NCBI RefSeq assembly: GCF_030814135.1
Contig: NZ_JAUSUQ010000001.1
Location: forward strand, 62,001 to 126,000
Origin: Caldalkalibacillus uzonensis
GTDB taxonomy: Bacteria; Bacillota; Bacilli; Caldalkalibacillales; Caldalkalibacillaceae
Direction of reading: 5' to 3'
Length of the DNA stretch: 64,000 nt
The notes beneath the pieces are model-generated. The model saw only the letters and a program-made list of their open reading frames with translations, was not told the origin of the DNA and ran no database searches. The position numbers and the translations under genes are program-made. Positions 29,569 to 38,031 of the stretch are shown here, one piece after another. Every line of letters begins with the position of its first letter. The stretch's first letter is position 1.

Positions 29569-30845
29569 GTGCAGAAGAGATTGTCTTTGACCAACTGCAG
29601 GAAACGTTATATTACGAACAGTTGCCGAACGGGTTGGATGTGTATGTACTGCCCAAACAGGGGTTTAACAAAACCTATGCCACCTTTACTACAAAATACG
29701 GTTCCATCGACAATCATTTTGTTTCCCATCAAGGGGAAGAAATAAAGGTACCCGACGGGATTGCCCATTTTTTGGAGCACAAAATGTTTGAAGAAGATGA
29801 AGGGGATGTCTTCAATGAGTTCAGTCAGTATGGCGCCCAAGCAAATGCATTTACCAGTTTTGACATGACGGCTTATCTCTTCTCCTGCACTGACCACGTC
29901 AAAAAAAATTTGAGCACACTGTTAAACTTTGTGCAAAACCCGTATTTTACAGATCAAAATGTGGAAAAAGAAAAAGGCATTATCGAGCAGGAAATCCGCA
30001 TGTATCAGGATAATCCGGATTGGCGGGTTTATTTTGGCTTTATTGAGGCCCTTTATCACCGTTTGCCGGTCAAAGTTGACATTGCTGGCACGGTGGACTC
30101 CATCTACCGGATTAACAAAGAACTGCTCTATACCTGTTATGAAACCTTTTATCACCCCAGCAACATGCTGTTATTTGTGGTTGGGGCTGTTCAACCTGGG
30201 GAGATTTTTGACCTGGTTAAGGAAAATCAAGCCCAGAAATCATTTCAGCCTGCCCGGGAGATTAAACGTCTGTTTGAGCAAGAACCGGACTCCGTAGCAC
30301 AAGAACGGCATGAGATTGAACTGAAGGTGGATATGCCCAAAATATTTATGGGCTTTAAGGAAACCAACGTGGGGCTTAACGGCAAAGAGATGCTGAAACA
30401 GGAGCTGTCCACGCATATATTAATGGAAATGATTCTCGGTCCCACCTCCAATGTCTACGAACAACTGATGGAGGAGGGACTAATCGATGATTCCTTTGCC
30501 ATTGATTATAATCTGGAACAAAAATATGGCTTCTCTATGATCGGTGGCAATACCCGACATCCGGAAAAATTACTGCAGCGGGTAAAGGATACGCTGGCTC
30601 AAGTGAAAAGGGAGGGTTTGGAGAAGGCCGAGTTTGAACGGAACCGTAAAAAGAAAATCGGGCATTTCCTCAAAGCGCTAAACTCCCCTGAGTTTATTGC
30701 CACACAATTTACCCGGTACAAATTTAACGAGATCGATTTATTTGACATTATACCGGTCTTGGAGTCCTTGCGCTTTGAAGATATTGAACAGCGCCTGGCT
30801 GAACATGTGAATGACGATCAGTTTGCGGTGTGTATCGTCAAATAA
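29565..30845 (+). CDS. ymfH: M16 family zinc peptidase YmfH
   Basis: A 426-residue M16 peptidase with the inverted zinc motif HFLEH at 68-72 and the downstream glutamate in IIEQEIRMYQDNPDW near 145. It should be the active partner of YmfF. The pair precedes the reductase ymfI, and the set is associated with EF-P post-translational modification in B. subtilis; what the peptidase cleaves is unknown to me. The start overlaps ymfF (ATGA). Confidence 0.9.
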   Translation: MSAEEIVFDQLQETLYYEQLPNGLDVYVLPKQGFNKTYATFTTKYGSIDNHFVSHQGEEIKVPDGIAHFLEHKMFEEDEGDVFNEFSQYGAQANAFTSFDMTAYLFSCTDHVKKNLSTLLNFVQNPYFTDQNVEKEKGIIEQEIRMYQDNPDWRVYFGFIEALYHRLPVKVDIAGTVDSIYRINKELLYTCYETFYHPSNMLLFVVGAVQPGEIFDLVKENQAQKSFQPAREIKRLFEQEPDSVAQERHEIELKVDMPKIFMGFKETNVGLNGKEMLKQELSTHILMEMILGPTSNVYEQLMEEGLIDDSFAIDYNLEQKYGFSMIGGNTRHPEKLLQRVKDTLAQVKREGLEKAEFERNRKKKIGHFLKALNSPEFIATQFTRYKFNEIDLFDIIPVLESLRFEDIEQRLAEHVNDDQFAVCIVK

Positions 30846-30886
30846 CAGCAACGTGTAACCGACGGAAGGAAAAGGGGAGAACGGAG

Positions 30887-31615
30887 TTGGCCAAAGTGGC
30901 ATTGATTACGGGTGCAACAGGCGGAATTGGTCAGGCAACAGCGATGAAGCTGGCGCAAAGTGGTTATTTCTTGCAGCTACATTACCATTCCAACCATCAA
31001 GTTGCAGCCTGTCTGCAAGAACAACTGGCTGCCACATATGGCATAGAGGTTGACATTCATGGTGCAGATTTAAGTCATCCCCAGGGTGTTGAGCAGTTGC
31101 TGCAGGGGCTGACCAGGAAGCCGGATATTCTCATCCACAACGCAGGTCAGGCTCATGTTGCTTTGTTTACTGAGATTTCTGAACGGGACTATGAGCGCAT
31201 GATCCAATTGCATCTCACTTCACCGTTTAAGCTGACACAGCGTCTCTTACCCTCGATGATCACCAATCACTGGGGACGAATTGTCTATGTTACCTCCATT
31301 TGGGGAGAAACCGGCGGCTCGTGTGAAACCCTCTATTCCATGGTCAAAGGCGGGTTAAACGCCTTGACCAAGGCCTTGGCCAAGGAGCTGGCCCCTTCCG
31401 GCATTACAGTAAATGCTGTTTCTCCCGGTGCCATCGAAACACCGATGCTTGAGGGGTATACACCTGAGGAAAAGCAAGCCTTGGCCGAAGCTATTCCCTC
31501 CGGACGCTTGGGTCTTCCTGAGGAAGTGGCCCATGCCATCCATTTTTTGATTTTGGAGGAAAGCAGCTATATTACGGGAGATATTTTACGGGTGAATGGC
31601 GGTTGGCTAACTTGA
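30887..31615 (+). CDS. ymfI: Short-chain reductase YmfI (EF-P 5-aminopentanone reductase)
   Basis: An NAD(P)H-dependent SDR enzyme of 242 residues, the length I recall for B. subtilis YmfI, which reduces the 5-aminopentanone group on elongation factor P to 5-aminopentanol. Cofactor motif TGATGGIG is at 8-15 and the catalytic YSMVK near 152. TTG at 30887 is chosen because AAAGGGGAGA lies six bases upstream; the longer frame overlaps ymfH and lacks a ribosome site. Confidence 0.9.
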   Translation: MAKVALITGATGGIGQATAMKLAQSGYFLQLHYHSNHQVAACLQEQLAATYGIEVDIHGADLSHPQGVEQLLQGLTRKPDILIHNAGQAHVALFTEISERDYERMIQLHLTSPFKLTQRLLPSMITNHWGRIVYVTSIWGETGGSCETLYSMVKGGLNALTKALAKELAPSGITVNAVSPGAIETPMLEGYTPEEKQALAEAIPSGRLGLPEEVAHAIHFLILEESSYITGDILRVNGGWLT

Positions 31616-31619
31616 GGCA

Positions 31620-31649
31620 TGCATAAAATACCTGCAGCTAACCATATTA
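31620..31649 (+). promoter_or_regulatory. SigG-like promoter for ymfJ
   Basis: TGCATA, 17 bases, then CATATTA, against the forespore consensus TGAATA-N17/18-CATACTA. Start would fall about 40 bases before the ymfJ ATG. I recall B. subtilis ymfJ being listed in the SigG regulon. Confidence 0.55.
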
Positions 31650-31697
31650 AGAGATGAAAGTCCCATTTTATTACGTAGGATGGCGAGGAGGGAAAAT

Positions 31698-31958
31698 ATG
31701 TCTATTTTAGATAATTTTGAGCAATGGAAAGACTTTTTAGGTGACCGCTTGCATGCAGCACAGGAAGAAGGGATGACCCAGGAAGTCATTAACGAAATGG
31801 CTTACCGCATTGGTGACTATCTGGCTGCTGAAGTGGATCCAAAAAACGGTGAGGAACGTTTACTCAAGGCTTTGTGGGAAGTGGGCAGTGAAGAAGAACA
31901 AAAAATGCTTGCCCAGCTGATGGTGAAACTGGTCCAAAATGAGGGAACGACTCACTGA
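31698..31958 (+). CDS. ymfJ: YmfJ, DUF3243 protein
   Basis: A small acidic protein of 86 residues that matches the YmfJ pattern (SILDNFEQWKDFLGDRL). Function is unknown. ATG at 31698 is chosen because GAGGAGGG lies six bases upstream; an in-frame ATG at 31680 overlaps that site. It has a forespore-type promoter and its own terminator, so it behaves as a single-gene unit between ymfI and ymfK. Confidence 0.88.
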   Translation: MSILDNFEQWKDFLGDRLHAAQEEGMTQEVINEMAYRIGDYLAAEVDPKNGEERLLKALWEVGSEEEQKMLAQLMVKLVQNEGTTH

Positions 31959-31985
31959 ACCAAGGAAACACGTTGGCTCAGCATA

Positions 31986-32014
31986 AACGCTCTTTCACAG
32001 GAAAGGGCGTTTAT
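31986..32014 (+). terminator. Probable intrinsic terminator after ymfJ
   Basis: Stem AACGCTCTTTC / GAAAGGGCGTT with one G-T pair and an ACAG loop. The T tract after it is short (TTTATCTGTTT). Confidence 0.55.
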
Positions 32015-32053
32015 CTGTTTACATTTAACCCAAAAATTTTTAAATTAAATGTA

Positions 32054-32081
32054 GCAGGAACTCTTTCAAATTGTGTAGAAT
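32054..32081 (+). promoter_or_regulatory. SigH-like promoter for ymfK
   Basis: GCAGGAACT, 12 bases, then GTAGAAT. This differs at one base from the SigH consensus and has the same spacing as the spoVS promoter in this window. Start would be near 32088. Confidence 0.5.
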
Positions 32082-32122
32082 AGTGTCGGTAGCGGATTGT
32101 CATGCTGGAAGGATGGATAAGT

Positions 32123-32914
32123 GTGGCTGATGAAAAGCAAGAAAAAAAAGTGTGGTATTTGGAGTATCTGATTCATGAAAACCGCCCTGGTTTGCTTGGT
32201 GATATCTCTTCTCTGTTGGGAATGTTAAAGATAAATATCATTACGATTAATGGTGTCGACTTGAACCGGCGGGGGCTGATATTGGAAAGTGACGATGATG
32301 AACGCATTGAATTGCTCAGAAGTCTCTTGGAGCGGGTCAATAATATCTCTCTGACCAAGTTGCGTCATCCCAAGCTGCGGGACCGCCTGGCCGTACGCCA
32401 TGGCCGTTATATCTCCCGGGATGCCGATGATAAGAAAACCTTTCGTTTTGTCCGTGATGAAATCGGGCTTTTGGTTGATTTTCTGGCCGAAATTTTCAAA
32501 AAAGAGGGGCACCAGTTGATCGGTATCAGAGGAAGGCCGAGAGTGGGCAAGACAGAATCGATTGTGGCCTCCAGTGTGTGTGCGAATAAGCGTTGGTCGT
32601 TTGTTTCGTCCACTTTATTGAAACAAACCATTCGCAGTCAAATGGCCGATGACGAACGATCTACCGATCATGTCTTTATTGTTGATGGGATTGTATCGAC
32701 GCTGCGGGCTCCTGAACAACACCAAACATTACTGAGGGAAATTTTACGTTTGGATGCGACAAAAGTGGTGGAGCACCCTGATATTTTCGTGCGTTACACC
32801 GAATACAGTTTGGAGGATTTTGACTATATTATTGAATTGCGTAACTTCGAAGATGAAGAAATCCCCACTGACATTGACCCTCATATCTCAACCTTTGACA
32901 GTGAATGGAGGTGA
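32123..32914 (+). CDS. ymfK: YmfK-like DUF3388 protein with ACT-like and P-loop regions
   Basis: A 263-residue protein of unknown function. The first 80 residues look like an ACT regulatory domain (YLIHENRPGLLGDISSLLGM). Residues 137-144, GRPRVGKT, match a Walker A P-loop, and HVFIVDGIV near 187 could be a Walker B strand, so nucleotide binding is inferred. GTG at 32123 is preferred because GGAAGGA is nine bases upstream; ATG at 32102 is in frame but lacks a site. A SigH-like promoter precedes it, and ymfM follows almost directly. Confidence 0.8.
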   Translation: MADEKQEKKVWYLEYLIHENRPGLLGDISSLLGMLKINIITINGVDLNRRGLILESDDDERIELLRSLLERVNNISLTKLRHPKLRDRLAVRHGRYISRDADDKKTFRFVRDEIGLLVDFLAEIFKKEGHQLIGIRGRPRVGKTESIVASSVCANKRWSFVSSTLLKQTIRSQMADDERSTDHVFIVDGIVSTLRAPEQHQTLLREILRLDATKVVEHPDIFVRYTEYSLEDFDYIIELRNFEDEEIPTDIDPHISTFDSEWR

Positions 32915-32919
32915 CTGAC

Positions 32920-33813
32920 TTGTCTGAACTGGGCCGCTATCTGAAAGAGACCCGCAAGGAAAAGAAGATGACGCTGGAGGATATCCAGGAAGTGACCAAG
33001 ATTCGCAAACGGTATTTGGAGGCGATCGAAAAAGGGGAATATAATGCTTTGCCCGGTGCTTTTTACGCCCGAGCGTTTATTAAAAGTTATGCTGAAGCTC
33101 TTGGGCTTAACCCCGAGCAAGTGCTGGAGCAGTTTGCCCAGGAACTTCCCCGTGTTCCTCAGGCGCCTGCCGAGCAGATACCTACGCGACAGCGCAGGAG
33201 CAAGAGAGCACGAAGATCCGCTTCCCCAAAGGGAGGAAAGTGGGTATCCAATCTCATTTTTTATGCCTTTTTACTGTTAATTGGCTTCGTGTTTTACATC
33301 GCTTTTGTGAGCTTTGTCAATCCTGAAGCTGAATCCCCCATGGACGATGCCCCTGGCGTGAACAGTGAAGGTGACGAACTGGTCTCTGGAGGGGAGGAGG
33401 GTGAAGAAACACATGAAACCGATGCTGAAAATGGTGGAGAGAATCAGAATGAGAATAAATCTGCCCAGCAATCAGAAGAGCCAGATTCTGAACCTGTCTT
33501 AACCAGAGAGAGGACAGAAGGGAACCGAACCTACTATACATATGAGCATGTTGGAGAGGCAATTGTCCGTCTGGAAGCAGTTAACGGGAACGTATGGTAC
33601 AGCTTAAATGATGAAGTAGCTGAAACGGAAATCGAGCAGTTGAACCTGCAACATGGTTCGGACCGAGAGTGGGATCTTTCCGGCTATGAACAAGTGAGGT
33701 TTCACTTTGGCAACACGCCTGGCGCCCAATTGTATATTAATAATGAGCCAGTTGATTTGTCCGGGTTATCCCATGTTCATCATATTGTGATCAGTTTTAA
33801 TCCAGTGGATTAA
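32920..33813 (+). CDS. ymfM: RodZ-like membrane HTH protein YmfM
   Basis: A RodZ-type protein of 297 residues tied to cell shape and MreB in other bacteria. It has an N-terminal helix-turn-helix (about 1-70, LKETRKEKKMTLEDIQEVTK), a basic stretch, one transmembrane segment (about 112-133), an acidic low-complexity linker (about 135-190) and an extracellular DUF4115 domain. The start is TTG at 32920, five bases after GGAGGTGA, which overlaps the ymfK stop; coupled translation is likely. Confidence 0.88.
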   Translation: MSELGRYLKETRKEKKMTLEDIQEVTKIRKRYLEAIEKGEYNALPGAFYARAFIKSYAEALGLNPEQVLEQFAQELPRVPQAPAEQIPTRQRRSKRARRSASPKGGKWVSNLIFYAFLLLIGFVFYIAFVSFVNPEAESPMDDAPGVNSEGDELVSGGEEGEETHETDAENGGENQNENKSAQQSEEPDSEPVLTRERTEGNRTYYTYEHVGEAIVRLEAVNGNVWYSLNDEVAETEIEQLNLQHGSDREWDLSGYEQVRFHFGNTPGAQLYINNEPVDLSGLSHVHHIVISFNPVD

Positions 33814-33908
33814 AAAACACCCAGTCATGTTGATGAGCGATGCTAATGCCGTCAATATGGCTCTTCTCTTCTTGTGCAAGATAATTGGTGCAAAGCTGTT
33901 GCCGTATT

Positions 33909-33937
33909 TTGACACGCTATGGACCATGTATTATACT
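33909..33937 (+). promoter_or_regulatory. Strong SigA promoter for pgsA
   Basis: Perfect TTGACA and TATACT (five of six) with 17 bases between them, about 75 bases before the pgsA ATG. Confidence 0.8.
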
Positions 33938-34013
33938 GATATCAGTATCCTGCAGTCCTGTGACTACTGTAACATTCCTACATCATTGTTGCCGATGACT
34001 TGGAGGAAAACTG

Positions 34014-34604
34014 ATGAATTTAGCGAATAAAATTACCTTGGCCAGGGTTTTCCTGGTTCCGATTGTCATGCTGTTTTTACTGATCCGTTTTGATCTGGGC
34101 TCCGTTACTTTTGCCGGCATGACCATTACCTATTCCGAAATTATCGCCACGGTTGTTTTTATCATCGCTGCAAGTACAGACGGGCTTGACGGGTATATCG
34201 CCCGCAAGCGTAAAATGGTGACCAATTTCGGAAAGTTTTTGGATCCTTTGGCCGATAAACTGTTGATTACGGCTGCCTTAATTTCCCTTGTGGACAGGGG
34301 AAGCATTGAAGGCTGGATGGCGATCGTGATTATCAGCCGTGAGTTTGCTGTCACAGGGCTGAGATTGGTTGCTGCGGCTGACGGGCATGTCATCGCAGCA
34401 AGTCCTTTGGCTAAATTGAAAACATTGACGCAGATTATAGCCATTGTGACCGTGATGCTCAACAATTTCCCCTTTGGTCTGATTGGCATTCCCTTTGATA
34501 CCATTGCCATGTGGGTTGCCGTCATTGTGACCATCTTATCAGGCATCGATTATTTTGTGAAAAACCGAAAAGTGATACAATTTAAGCGTTCCATGCCCAA
34601 ATAA
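34014..34604 (+). CDS. pgsA: Phosphatidylglycerophosphate synthase PgsA
   Basis: An integral membrane enzyme that joins CDP-diacylglycerol and glycerol 3-phosphate, the committed step to phosphatidylglycerol and cardiolipin. The 196 residues contain the full CDP-alcohol phosphotransferase signature D-G-x2-A-R-x8-G-x3-D-x3-D (from DGYIAR to DPLAD, about 60-82) and several hydrophobic helices. TGGAGGAAA precedes the ATG. It has its own promoter and terminator. Confidence 0.95.
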   Translation: MNLANKITLARVFLVPIVMLFLLIRFDLGSVTFAGMTITYSEIIATVVFIIAASTDGLDGYIARKRKMVTNFGKFLDPLADKLLITAALISLVDRGSIEGWMAIVIISREFAVTGLRLVAAADGHVIAASPLAKLKTLTQIIAIVTVMLNNFPFGLIGIPFDTIAMWVAVIVTILSGIDYFVKNRKVIQFKRSMPK

Positions 34605-34638
34605 CGGACAAGGTTGATGAACCACCTTGTCCGTTTTA
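34603..34638 (+). terminator. Intrinsic terminator after pgsA
   Basis: A perfect 12-base-pair stem, AACGGACAAGGT / ACCTTGTCCGTT, is followed by TTTTA. It begins within the pgsA stop codon and ends 25 bases before the cinA start. Confidence 0.8.
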
Positions 34639-34662
34639 TGCCTCATTAAGGGAGTGAAAAGT

Positions 34663-35904
34663 GTGCAAGCCGAGATTATTGCAGTTGGTACAGAGCTCTT
34701 GTTGGGACAAATCACCAATACAAACGCCCGGTTCTTGTCTGAACAATTGAATTCCTTGGGCATTTCTGTTTATTTTCACTCAGTTGTGGGAGATAATCCA
34801 GACCGGTTAGCCGCCCAACTGGCGATTGCCCATTCCCGTTCCGACCTGGTGCTCTTAACAGGGGGATTGGGACCAACCAAAGATGATCTGACTAAAGAGA
34901 TCGTGGCCCGTCATGCGGGACGCTCATTAACTCTTGACCTGCAAGCGATGGAAACAATCCAGCACTTTTTTGAAACCAGACAAGTCCCAATGACCGAAAA
35001 CAACAGGCGTCAGGCCCTGGTGATTGAAGGGGCCCATGTCTTTCCCAATGAAACCGGATTGGCACCGGGAATGGCTGTCAAACATGAAGGGGTCTGGTAT
35101 CTTTTGTTTCCCGGGCCACCAAGTGAATTGACCCCCATGTTTAAAAACCATGCCCGTCCATTTCTGGAAAGTCTGTTGGCTGACCAACATATTGTCCATT
35201 CCAAAGTGATGCGGTTTTGCGGAATTGGGGAGTCAGCACTGGAAAGCCGGCTGGAGGACCTGATTGACCAGCAGACCAATCCTACCATCGCCCCCTTGGC
35301 CAAAGAAGGGGAAGTAACTCTGCGCTTGACCAGTTTGGCCAAAAGCAAAGCCGAGGCGGAACAACAGATGAGAAGCCTTATTGCCGAGATTCAATCCCGG
35401 GTGGGCAAGTACCAGTATGGCTGGGATGAAGAGACACTGGAAGAAGTCCTTGTTCGTCTTTTGCAGAAAAGAAATTTGACAGTAGCGGCTGCGGAAAGTT
35501 GCACGGGTGGTTTAGTCAGCCATTTGATCACGCGGGTCAGTGGAGCGAGCCAAGTATTCCCGGGAGGGATTGTCTGCTACTCCACAGGCGTGAAAGCAGC
35601 AGAGTTAGGTGTTTCCCCTGAAGTTTTGCGTCAGGATGGGGCTGTCAGCGAAGCGGGAGCACGGATGTTGGCTGAAGGGGTGCGCCAAAAATTTAACACA
35701 AATCTCGGAGTATCCGTTACCGGTGTGGCAGGGCCGGAACAACAGGAAGGAAAACCTGTGGGACTTGTCTATATTGGTGTAGCAAGTGCACAAGATACAA
35801 CCGTTCAAAAGTTAAACTTGGGAGGGCTGCGCAACACCATTCAGCAGCGGGCAGCCAAATTGGCTTTGTTTTACCTCATTAAGACTGTTGAAACATTGGT
35901 GTGA
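34663..35904 (+). CDS. cinA: Competence/damage-inducible protein CinA
   Basis: A two-domain protein of 413 residues. The N-terminal molybdopterin-binding-like domain (EIIAVGTELLLGQITNTNA, TGGLGPTKDD) has ADP-ribose pyrophosphatase activity in relatives; the C-terminal PncC-type amidase domain (AAAESCTGGLVSHLITRVSG near 275) hydrolyses nicotinamide mononucleotide. GTG at 34663 is used because AAGGGAGTGA is eight bases upstream; the open frame runs to 34627 inside the pgsA terminator. It precedes recA as in other Bacillales. Confidence 0.93.
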   Translation: MQAEIIAVGTELLLGQITNTNARFLSEQLNSLGISVYFHSVVGDNPDRLAAQLAIAHSRSDLVLLTGGLGPTKDDLTKEIVARHAGRSLTLDLQAMETIQHFFETRQVPMTENNRRQALVIEGAHVFPNETGLAPGMAVKHEGVWYLLFPGPPSELTPMFKNHARPFLESLLADQHIVHSKVMRFCGIGESALESRLEDLIDQQTNPTIAPLAKEGEVTLRLTSLAKSKAEAEQQMRSLIAEIQSRVGKYQYGWDEETLEEVLVRLLQKRNLTVAAAESCTGGLVSHLITRVSGASQVFPGGIVCYSTGVKAAELGVSPEVLRQDGAVSEAGARMLAEGVRQKFNTNLGVSVTGVAGPEQQEGKPVGLVYIGVASAQDTTVQKLNLGGLRNTIQQRAAKLALFYLIKTVETLV

Positions 35905-35923
35905 GTGCATGCTTGTCTGCAAG

Positions 35924-35937
35924 GGAATAAATGTTCG
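35924..35937 (+). promoter_or_regulatory. LexA (DinR) operator of recA
   Basis: GGAATAAATGTTCG against the B. subtilis operator CGAACRNRYGTTCG. The right half is perfect and the left half matches at three of five bases. It lies ten bases before the recA -35 box. Confidence 0.6.
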
Positions 35938-35946
35938 ATTTTGCTA

Positions 35947-35975
35947 TTGGCAAATCAGGAAAAAGAGGGTATGAT
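35947..35975 (+). promoter_or_regulatory. SigA promoter of recA
   Basis: TTGGCA and TATGAT, each five of six, 17 bases apart. Start near 35982 gives a leader of about 90 bases. Confidence 0.8.
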
Positions 35976-36070
35976 AGACTTAAACAACAGCATTAGCAGT
36001 ACATAGCTGCGTTAAAAATATGCACCAACTAGTCATGATGTATATGGAAAATATTAAAAAGGAGAGTTGA

Positions 36071-37126
36071 ATGATGTCTGATCGTCGGGCAGCCTTGGAC
36101 ATGGCCTTGCGTCAAATCGAAAAACAGTTTGGCAAAGGATCAATCATGAAATTGGGAGAGGCGGCAGCCAACAACCAAGTGTCCACCATTTCCAGCGGAG
36201 CGCTTGCTTTAGATATTGCCTTAGGTGTGGGTGGCTATCCGCGGGGGCGGATTGTGGAAATATATGGTCCCGAATCGTCAGGTAAAACGACGGTGGCCTT
36301 ACATGCCATTGCTGAAGCCCAAAGGATGGGGGGACAAGCTGCTTTTATCGATGCGGAACACGCCCTTGATCCCCAATATGCCAAAAACTTAGGGGTTAAT
36401 ATCGATGAGCTGCTCCTGTCCCAACCTGATACAGGGGAACAAGCCTTAGAAATCGCTGAAGCGCTCGTGCGCAGCGGAGCGATTGACATCATTGTCATTG
36501 ACTCTGTGGCGGCCCTGGTGCCCAAAGCTGAGATTGAGGGAGAGATGGGAGATTCCCACGTGGGTCTGCAAGCCCGCCTCATGTCCCAAGCTTTGCGCAA
36601 ACTTTCCGGTGCCATCAGCAAATCGAAAACAATCGCCATTTTTATTAACCAAGTGCGTGAAAAAGTAGGCGTTATGTTTGGTAATCCGGAAACCACACCT
36701 GGTGGACGTGCTTTGAAATTTTATGCCAGCATCCGCCTTGATGTCCGCCGGGCAGAAACCATTAAACAAGGTAATGACCTGATCGGTAACAAAACGAAGA
36801 TTAAAGTGGTAAAGAACAAAGTGGCTCCCCCGTTTAAGTCATGTGATGTGGATATTATGTACGGTGAAGGCATTTCCCGTGAAGGCAGTGTGCTGGATAT
36901 GGCTGCAGACCTGGATATTGTTCAGAAAAGCGGAGCCTGGTATTCTTACAATGAAGAGCGCCTGGGACAGGGCCGGGAAAATGCCAAACAATATTTGATT
37001 GAGCATCCTGAGCTGTGCCAGGAGATTGAAAATAAAATCAGGGAACATTTTGGCCTGGAAGCTGTCACTCAGCCCATTAACGAGAACAGTGAGATGAAGG
37101 AAACATTAGCCCTTGATTTGGAATAG
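36071..37126 (+). CDS. recA: Recombinase RecA
   Basis: An ATP-dependent strand-exchange protein that also triggers LexA self-cleavage in the SOS response. The 351 residues carry Walker A GPESSGKT at 66-73, the Walker B region [10 protein letters not shown] near 141-150 and the loop-2 region [18 protein letters not shown]. The start is one of two adjacent ATGs (36071 or 36074) after AAAGGAGAG. The LexA box and promoter upstream indicate SOS induction. recX follows. Confidence 0.98.
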   Translation: MMSDRRAALDMALRQIEKQFGKGSIMKLGEAAANNQVSTISSGALALDIALGVGGYPRGRIVEIYGPESSGKTTVALHAIAEAQRMGGQAAFIDAEHALDPQYAKNLGVNIDELLLSQPDTGEQALEIAEALVRSGAIDIIVIDSVAALVPKAEIEGEMGDSHVGLQARLMSQALRKLSGAISKSKTIAIFINQVREKVGVMFGNPETTPGGRALKFYASIRLDVRRAETIKQGNDLIGNKTKIKVVKNKVAPPFKSCDVDIMYGEGISREGSVLDMAADLDIVQKSGAWYSYNEERLGQGRENAKQYLIEHPELCQEIENKIREHFGLEAVTQPINENSEMKETLALDLE

Positions 37127-37138
37127 TGATAAGTTTGG

Positions 37139-37160
37139 AAGGGGGAGACTCCCCCTTTTC
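37139..37160 (+). terminator. Intrinsic terminator between recA and recX
   Basis: AAGGGGG-AGACT-CCCCCTT followed by TTC TTG. recX starts about 40 bases downstream, so read-through may set its level. Confidence 0.65.
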
Positions 37161-37196
37161 TTGCTTTAATGGCCGAAAGAAAAGAGGTTTTTCTTG

Positions 37197-37838
37197 ATGA
37201 GCAGGAAGATAACAAAAGTGATCCAACACAGTCGCAATCCACACCGCTATCACATCTATGTCAATGATGAATATGCTTTTTCTGTTCACGAAGATGTTGT
37301 TGTTGACAAGCGGCTGCTTAAAGGCAAAGCAGTAGACGAGGCGGAGCTAGAGGCCATTGTCAAAGAAGAAGAGAAAAAGAAAATTGAACGTGCCGGTTTG
37401 CGTTATCTCAGCTACCGGCCCCGTACGCAGAGCGAAATGAGAGTTTATCTGCAGCAGAAGGGATTTGACCAAGCTCTGATAGAAGAAGTGATTGTCAAAT
37501 GGGTCGGGGAAGGATACCTGAATGATGAAGCTTTTGCTGTCCAATGGATTGAAGAACGTCTCTCCACAAAGCATAAAGGGCGTTATCTTCTTCGTCAGGA
37601 ATTGAAGGAAAAGGGCATTGATGAACAAGTAATCCGGAGTGCCTTAAGCCGGATTGATCACAGGGCTGAGCAGGAAGCCTGTCTTAAGCTCGCCCAAAAG
37701 CGAATGAAAAGGTATGAGGGACTTGAACCCACAAAAAGAAAGCACAAACTATTTGCCTATTTAAGCCAAAGGGGTTATCCGTTACATGTAATCGAAACTG
37801 TTTATGAACAGCTTATGGATGATGAGCACGATTTTTAG
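37197..37838 (+). CDS. recX: Regulatory protein RecX
   Basis: RecX modulates RecA filaments. The 213-residue protein is made of three-helix repeats with the family's RAGLRYLSYRPRTQSEMRVYL opening and the KHKGRYLLRQELKEKGI segment. Bacillales members are longer than the enterobacterial ones, as here. ATG at 37197 is preferred over the TTG at 37194, with AAAGAGG nine bases upstream. It sits directly after recA, past a terminator. I recall B. subtilis recX being elsewhere in the genome. Confidence 0.92.
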   Translation: MSRKITKVIQHSRNPHRYHIYVNDEYAFSVHEDVVVDKRLLKGKAVDEAELEAIVKEEEKKKIERAGLRYLSYRPRTQSEMRVYLQQKGFDQALIEEVIVKWVGEGYLNDEAFAVQWIEERLSTKHKGRYLLRQELKEKGIDEQVIRSALSRIDHRAEQEACLKLAQKRMKRYEGLEPTKRKHKLFAYLSQRGYPLHVIETVYEQLMDDEHDF

Positions 37839-37852
37839 TCTGGCGAAACAAC

Positions 37853-37881
37853 TTGACATGACGCTGGGACAAATATACAAT
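37853..37881 (+). promoter_or_regulatory. SigA promoter for rny
   Basis: Perfect TTGACA and TACAAT (five of six) are 17 bases apart. The start would lie near 37888, leaving a leader of about 145 bases before rny. Confidence 0.75.
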
Positions 37882-38031
37882 TAAAATGCACATTTATCAT
37901 GTGTGCTGCCAGACAAACGGGGTAGACAGACTTGTTTTTCTTTTTTTTGGGAAAAAACAGGTGGATGGACACAACTGAATGAAGAGGGAGTTCACACTGA
38001 GCCAGCAATGAGTGCAAGAGGAGGTGAGACG

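Noticed and set aside
33827-34030. 67-codon open frame between ymfM and pgsA
   Set aside because: It spans the strong pgsA promoter, overlaps the pgsA start and has no ribosome site or recognisable protein pattern.
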